From assembly GCA_009391275.1 (NCBI GenBank), contig VEXF01000050.1, positions 1-8,552 of the forward strand: 8,552 nt of DNA, in the 5' to 3' direction. Shown one piece after another: positions 6,236 through 8,552 of this stretch (position 1 is the first letter of the stretch; the number at the start of each line of letters is the position of its first letter). A model generated the notes under the pieces. It did not search any database, was not told where the DNA came from, and was given only the letters and a program-made list of their open reading frames with translations. The DNA is from SAR202 cluster bacterium AD-804-J14_MRT_500m. GTDB taxonomy: Bacteria; Chloroflexota; Dehalococcoidia; UBA3495; GCA-2712585. Made by a program: the position numbers and the translations under genes.

Positions 6236-7672
6236 CTAAGCCATCTGATATTCCTGAGTGGCCACTATCAGTTGAAGCATCTCCACGATTTTTCTTTGGG
6301 AGATGTCCACATCAGATTGCGACGTCCATAGTAATTCCCCGTTAGATTTGGCGTGCTCCAATAATTCGTGTCTGGTCTCCTCACTGGTCTCGACTGGGCC
6401 TAGTGAGTTCAGGGCTGTCTCTACGAGCACGTTTGGTGTGGTTGGATCACCAGATCCACGAACTCGCTGAATTATCTGTCTTACACCTGGTCTGTTGATA
6501 TCGCTGAACTCCGCTGCTGCGAAGTTGACTCTGCTCACCAAGCTACCTGTCGAGATCCATTCTGGTCCAGTATGCCATCCTTCTACACTCGGAGGATCGA
6601 GCAGTGATTGACCCATTTCTACCGCAGCCAATGCCAACTTGATATCTTCGACTTTGGGAAAGTCGTGCCCCCCAGCCAATTTTGCTGCCCCTACCACAAA
6701 TTCAGCGGGACTTTTTACCCTGGCAAAGGTTGATGCTTTGAAGAATTCTGAATTGAACAATACCCTGAGGGTTGAACGGATATTGTGATCACTGGTTATG
6801 AATTCAGTAGCAAGAGTTTCGATTGCATCAGGGTCTTGTGGCGGGATGGTTTCCCATGCCGGGACTTGGGGTTCGTCAGCGACGAAGAAATTGTACAGGT
6901 GTCGAGAAATGAACCTTGCCGTTGCTGGGTGCTTACAAATGATGTCTATTGCCTCTTGTCCGCTGAATCGCCCAGTTTGTCCTAATAGGGTTTTTTCGTT
7001 GTCGTCGTGGTCATTGACTTTATATTCGAACTGCCAATCAAGTCTTCCGTACGGCCATATGGAGTCTCTGGCTGCCCTAGTTGTATGAAGAGCCTCATTA
7101 CGCATAGTCCATCCCGTGAATGCGTGAGACGTTTGCTTTACGTCATCTTCTGTATAATTACCTACGCCCATAGAGAACAGTTCCAGAAGTTCTCTTCCGA
7201 AGTTTTCATTTACCGCATCTTTGTGACTATCTTTGTTGTCCAGCCAAAAAATCATGGCTGGGTCTTTTGCGAGTTCGGTGAGAAGCGTTTTAAAACTTCC
7301 TAAGCCAAGGCGACGGAACATTGCGATTTGGTTAAGGATAGCTTTAGGTTGGTTAAGTTTTGTATAACCAGTCGCGAATAATCCGTGCCAGAATAGTGAT
7401 AACTTGTCTTCGAGTGGCCGTCGAGAGTTTATCATCCGGTACAACCAGTAGGACTGACAGCTTTCTAATAACATGAGGTTGTTTGAGTCAGGGTGGTACC
7501 GTCTAAAAAGATCTTCGTCCTGGATGCCTGATGGCGAATTTTGGGGGTTCAGGAGCTCTTCTACTGTAGATTCATATCCTTGAGCTGAATACCGCTCTAG
7601 TTCGTCGCTTGTTGCACCGAATCCCGCACGTCTGAGCAAATGAGCGATTTGGGAAATCTCTACTGTGATCAT
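6236..7672 (-). CDS. DUF1800 family protein
   Basis: This 478-residue protein carries the DUF1800 hallmarks in order: HLLRRAGFG (11-19), LSLFWHGLFATG (91-102), NENFGRELLELFSMGVGNYT (155-174), AFTGW (184-188), LFNSEFF (305-311), KSPAEFVVGAAKLAGG (320-335), and LLDPPSVEGW (357-366) followed by STGSLVSRVNFA. The length is typical. The biochemical role of the family is not established. Members are commonly paired with a DUF1501 (sulfatase-like, Tat-exported) gene and found in environmental bacteria. Here no DUF1501 gene follows; instead an NHL propeller comes next. No signal peptide is visible. The start has AAGGAG 11 bases upstream, which is a slightly long spacing. A sigma-70-like promoter lies 57-85 bases upstream. 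Confidence 0.93.
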   Translation of the reverse strand: MITVEISQIAHLLRRAGFGATSDELERYSAQGYESTVEELLNPQNSPSGIQDEDLFRRYHPDSNNLMLLESCQSYWLYRMINSRRPLEDKLSLFWHGLFATGYTKLNQPKAILNQIAMFRRLGLGSFKTLLTELAKDPAMIFWLDNKDSHKDAVNENFGRELLELFSMGVGNYTEDDVKQTSHAFTGWTMRNEALHTTRAARDSIWPYGRLDWQFEYKVNDHDDNEKTLLGQTGRFSGQEAIDIICKHPATARFISRHLYNFFVADEPQVPAWETIPPQDPDAIETLATEFITSDHNIRSTLRVLFNSEFFKASTFARVKSPAEFVVGAAKLAGGHDFPKVEDIKLALAAVEMGQSLLDPPSVEGWHTGPEWISTGSLVSRVNFAAAEFSDINRPGVRQIIQRVRGSGDPTTPNVLVETALNSLGPVETSEETRHELLEHAKSNGELLWTSQSDVDISQRKIVEMLQLIVATQEYQMA

Positions 7673-7728
7673 GGTTAGGTTGGCTCCTTCGTGAGTTTAC
7701 CCGGTCAATATTATCTGGACTCTCCCTC

Positions 7729-7757
7729 AGTTTATTGAGGTGGTGTTGAGCAGTCAA
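7729..7757 (-). promoter_or_regulatory. Sigma-70-like promoter for DUF1800-NHL unit
   Basis: On the minus strand, TTGACT (7752-7757, 5 of 6 to consensus) and TAAACT (7729-7734, 4 of 6) are separated by exactly 17 bases. Transcription would begin near 7722, leaving a leader of about 50 bases. The -10 element lies inside a small hairpin sequence, CCTCA (7725-7729) with TGAGG (7736-7740). This supports separate expression of DUF1800-NHL from the upstream amidohydrolase. Confidence 0.42.
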
Positions 7758-7772
7758 TTTATCACATTTTCC

Positions 7773-7794
7773 AGTTTGTTGAATCAAACTTGAT
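7773..7794. repeat. Overlapping dyads upstream of the DUF1800 promoter
   Basis: AGTTTG (7773-7778) and CAAACT (7785-7790) form a perfect 6-base inverted repeat around 6 bases. Overlapping it, ATCAA-AC-TTGAT (7783-7794) is a second perfect dyad. They lie 16-37 bases upstream of the -35 hexamer and about 30-50 bases past the amidohydrolase stop. An activator site is one reading. There is no T-tract to support a terminator. Confidence 0.35.
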
Positions 7795-7820
7795 AATACT
7801 CTATGGGATGTATCGTTAGG

Positions 7821-8552
7821 CTAGAGGTCGGACAGCGCCCCGTAAGATTCAGGTCGTCTATCCCTATAAAACTGCCAAACGTTCTTTACGTCGCGGATCA
7901 TATCTAGATCCATATCAGCAACGATCACTTCATCTTTGTCTCTCGAACCTTTACTAATAATTTGCCCCCGTGGGTCACAAAAATAGCTCGAACCGTAAAA
8001 TTCTCCGATGTTCCATGGTTGTTCCCAGCCAACGCGGTTAACTGCGCCCATAAAATAGCCGTTAGCTACGGCATGGGCGGGTTGCTCTAATGTCCATAGG
8101 TATTCCGAGAGTCCGGCCACAGTAGCTGAGGGATTGAATACTATTTCGGCTCCCTTTAACCCTAAGATCCGAGCGCCTTCTGGGAAATGCCGGTCGTAAC
8201 ATATATATACCCCTAGTTTGCAGATTTGAGTGTCGAATACCGGATAACCAAGATTTCCCGGTCGGAAATAAAATTTTTCCCAGAAACCCGGTGCGAGATG
8301 AGGAATATGAGTTTTTCTATATTTACCTAAATAGGCGCCATCAGCATCTATTACAGCAGCTGTATTGTAATAGACCCCCGGTTGATCTTCTTCGTAAATT
8401 GGTACTACCAATACTATCCCGTGTTTCTTTGCCACATCTTGCATGAGCGAAGTGGTAGGGCCCTCTGGGACCTTTTCGACCATTTTGTACCATCGGGCAT
8501 TTTCTTCTGCCGGGAAATAAGCGCTGTAGAACAACTCCTGTAGGCATAGAAC
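7821..8552 (-). CDS. Nitrilase-superfamily amidohydrolase, beta-ureidopropionase-like (N-terminus off window)
   Basis: The open frame continues to the window edge, giving 244 residues before the TAG stop at 7821. The catalytic triad is visible: Glu in CLQELF (codon 8535-8537), Lys in YRKTHIP, and Cys in YICYDRHFPE (codon near 8199-8201). A TTG at 8534 could be mistaken for the start, but it lies just after the catalytic Glu, so the real start is outside the window; about 40-50 residues are missing by family length. The stretch from FNPSATVAGLSEYLW through AVNRVG, FYGSSYF and DLDMIRDVKNVW resembles beta-ureidopropionase more than generic nitrilases. Such enzymes hydrolyse N-carbamoyl-beta-amino acids to the amino acid, CO2 and ammonia, the last step of reductive pyrimidine breakdown. 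N-carbamoyl-D-amino acid or N-carbamoylputrescine hydrolysis cannot be excluded. It is cytoplasmic in known relatives. Confidence 0.9.
   Translation of the reverse strand, partial: VLCLQELFYSAYFPAEENARWYKMVEKVPEGPTTSLMQDVAKKHGIVLVVPIYEEDQPGVYYNTAAVIDADGAYLGKYRKTHIPHLAPGFWEKFYFRPGNLGYPVFDTQICKLGVYICYDRHFPEGARILGLKGAEIVFNPSATVAGLSEYLWTLEQPAHAVANGYFMGAVNRVGWEQPWNIGEFYGSSYFCDPRGQIISKGSRDKDEVIVADMDLDMIRDVKNVWQFYRDRRPESYGALSDL

Noticed and set aside
7725..7740. CCTCA/TGAGG hairpin as a terminator for the amidohydrolase
   Set aside because: The stem is only 5 base pairs and no T-tract follows on the minus strand; it overlaps a better-supported -10 element.
7572..7787. 71-codon minus-strand frame overlapping the start of DUF1800
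   Set aside because: It is out of frame with DUF1800 over half its length and low in recognisable features; it is a shadow extending through the promoter region.
7821..8534. TTG at 8534 as the start of the amidohydrolase
   Set aside because: The frame continues upstream to the window edge with the conserved catalytic Glu (CLQELF), so the gene is truncated by the window rather than starting there.

Overview
The window looks like a piece of an environmental, probably marine or soil, bacterial chromosome of moderate GC content (somewhat under 50% by eye). The mix is two luciferase/GMC-type flavin oxidoreductases, a gluconate-dehydrogenase-subunit-3-like partner, a DUF917 protein, a DUF1800 protein, an NHL propeller and a beta-ureidopropionase-like amidohydrolase. 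This resembles the catabolic gene repertoire of SAR202-type Chloroflexota (Dehalococcoidia), but that placement is inference from gene content only.

All seven intact or window-truncated genes lie on the minus strand, so transcription runs from high to low coordinates. In that order they are: a nitrilase-superfamily amidohydrolase (7821-8552, N-terminus off the window); DUF1800 (6236-7672); an NHL-repeat beta-propeller (5151-6170); a GMC oxidoreductase with a GTG start (2887-4494); its gluconate 2-dehydrogenase subunit 3-like partner (2371-2847); an LLM-class flavin-dependent oxidoreductase (1157-2155); and a DUF917 protein (1-787, C-terminus off the window). DUF1800 and NHL form one likely transcription unit. 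GMC and its small partner form another.

The only plus-strand coding signal is in the 650-base gap between the NHL and GMC genes. It holds two adjacent decayed genes. The first is an HNH-endonuclease remnant (4578-4754) with an in-frame TAG and with the catalytic Asp-His pair replaced by Lys-Gln. The second is a winged-helix/HTH gene (4842-5114) that is otherwise well preserved, with a plausible ribosome-binding site, but carries TAG at codon 12. They look like the scar of a small mobile or phage-derived cassette inserted between two catabolic units.

Functionally, the two ends share a theme of cyclic-amide and ureido-compound metabolism: a beta-ureidopropionase-like enzyme at one end and a DUF917 (hydantoin-associated) protein at the other. 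The middle supplies flavin-dependent oxidations. The substrates cannot be read from the sequence. Putative sigma-70-like promoters are visible before DUF1800, GMC and LLM. The GMC one has a perfect TATAAT abutting an 11-base palindrome that could be an operator.
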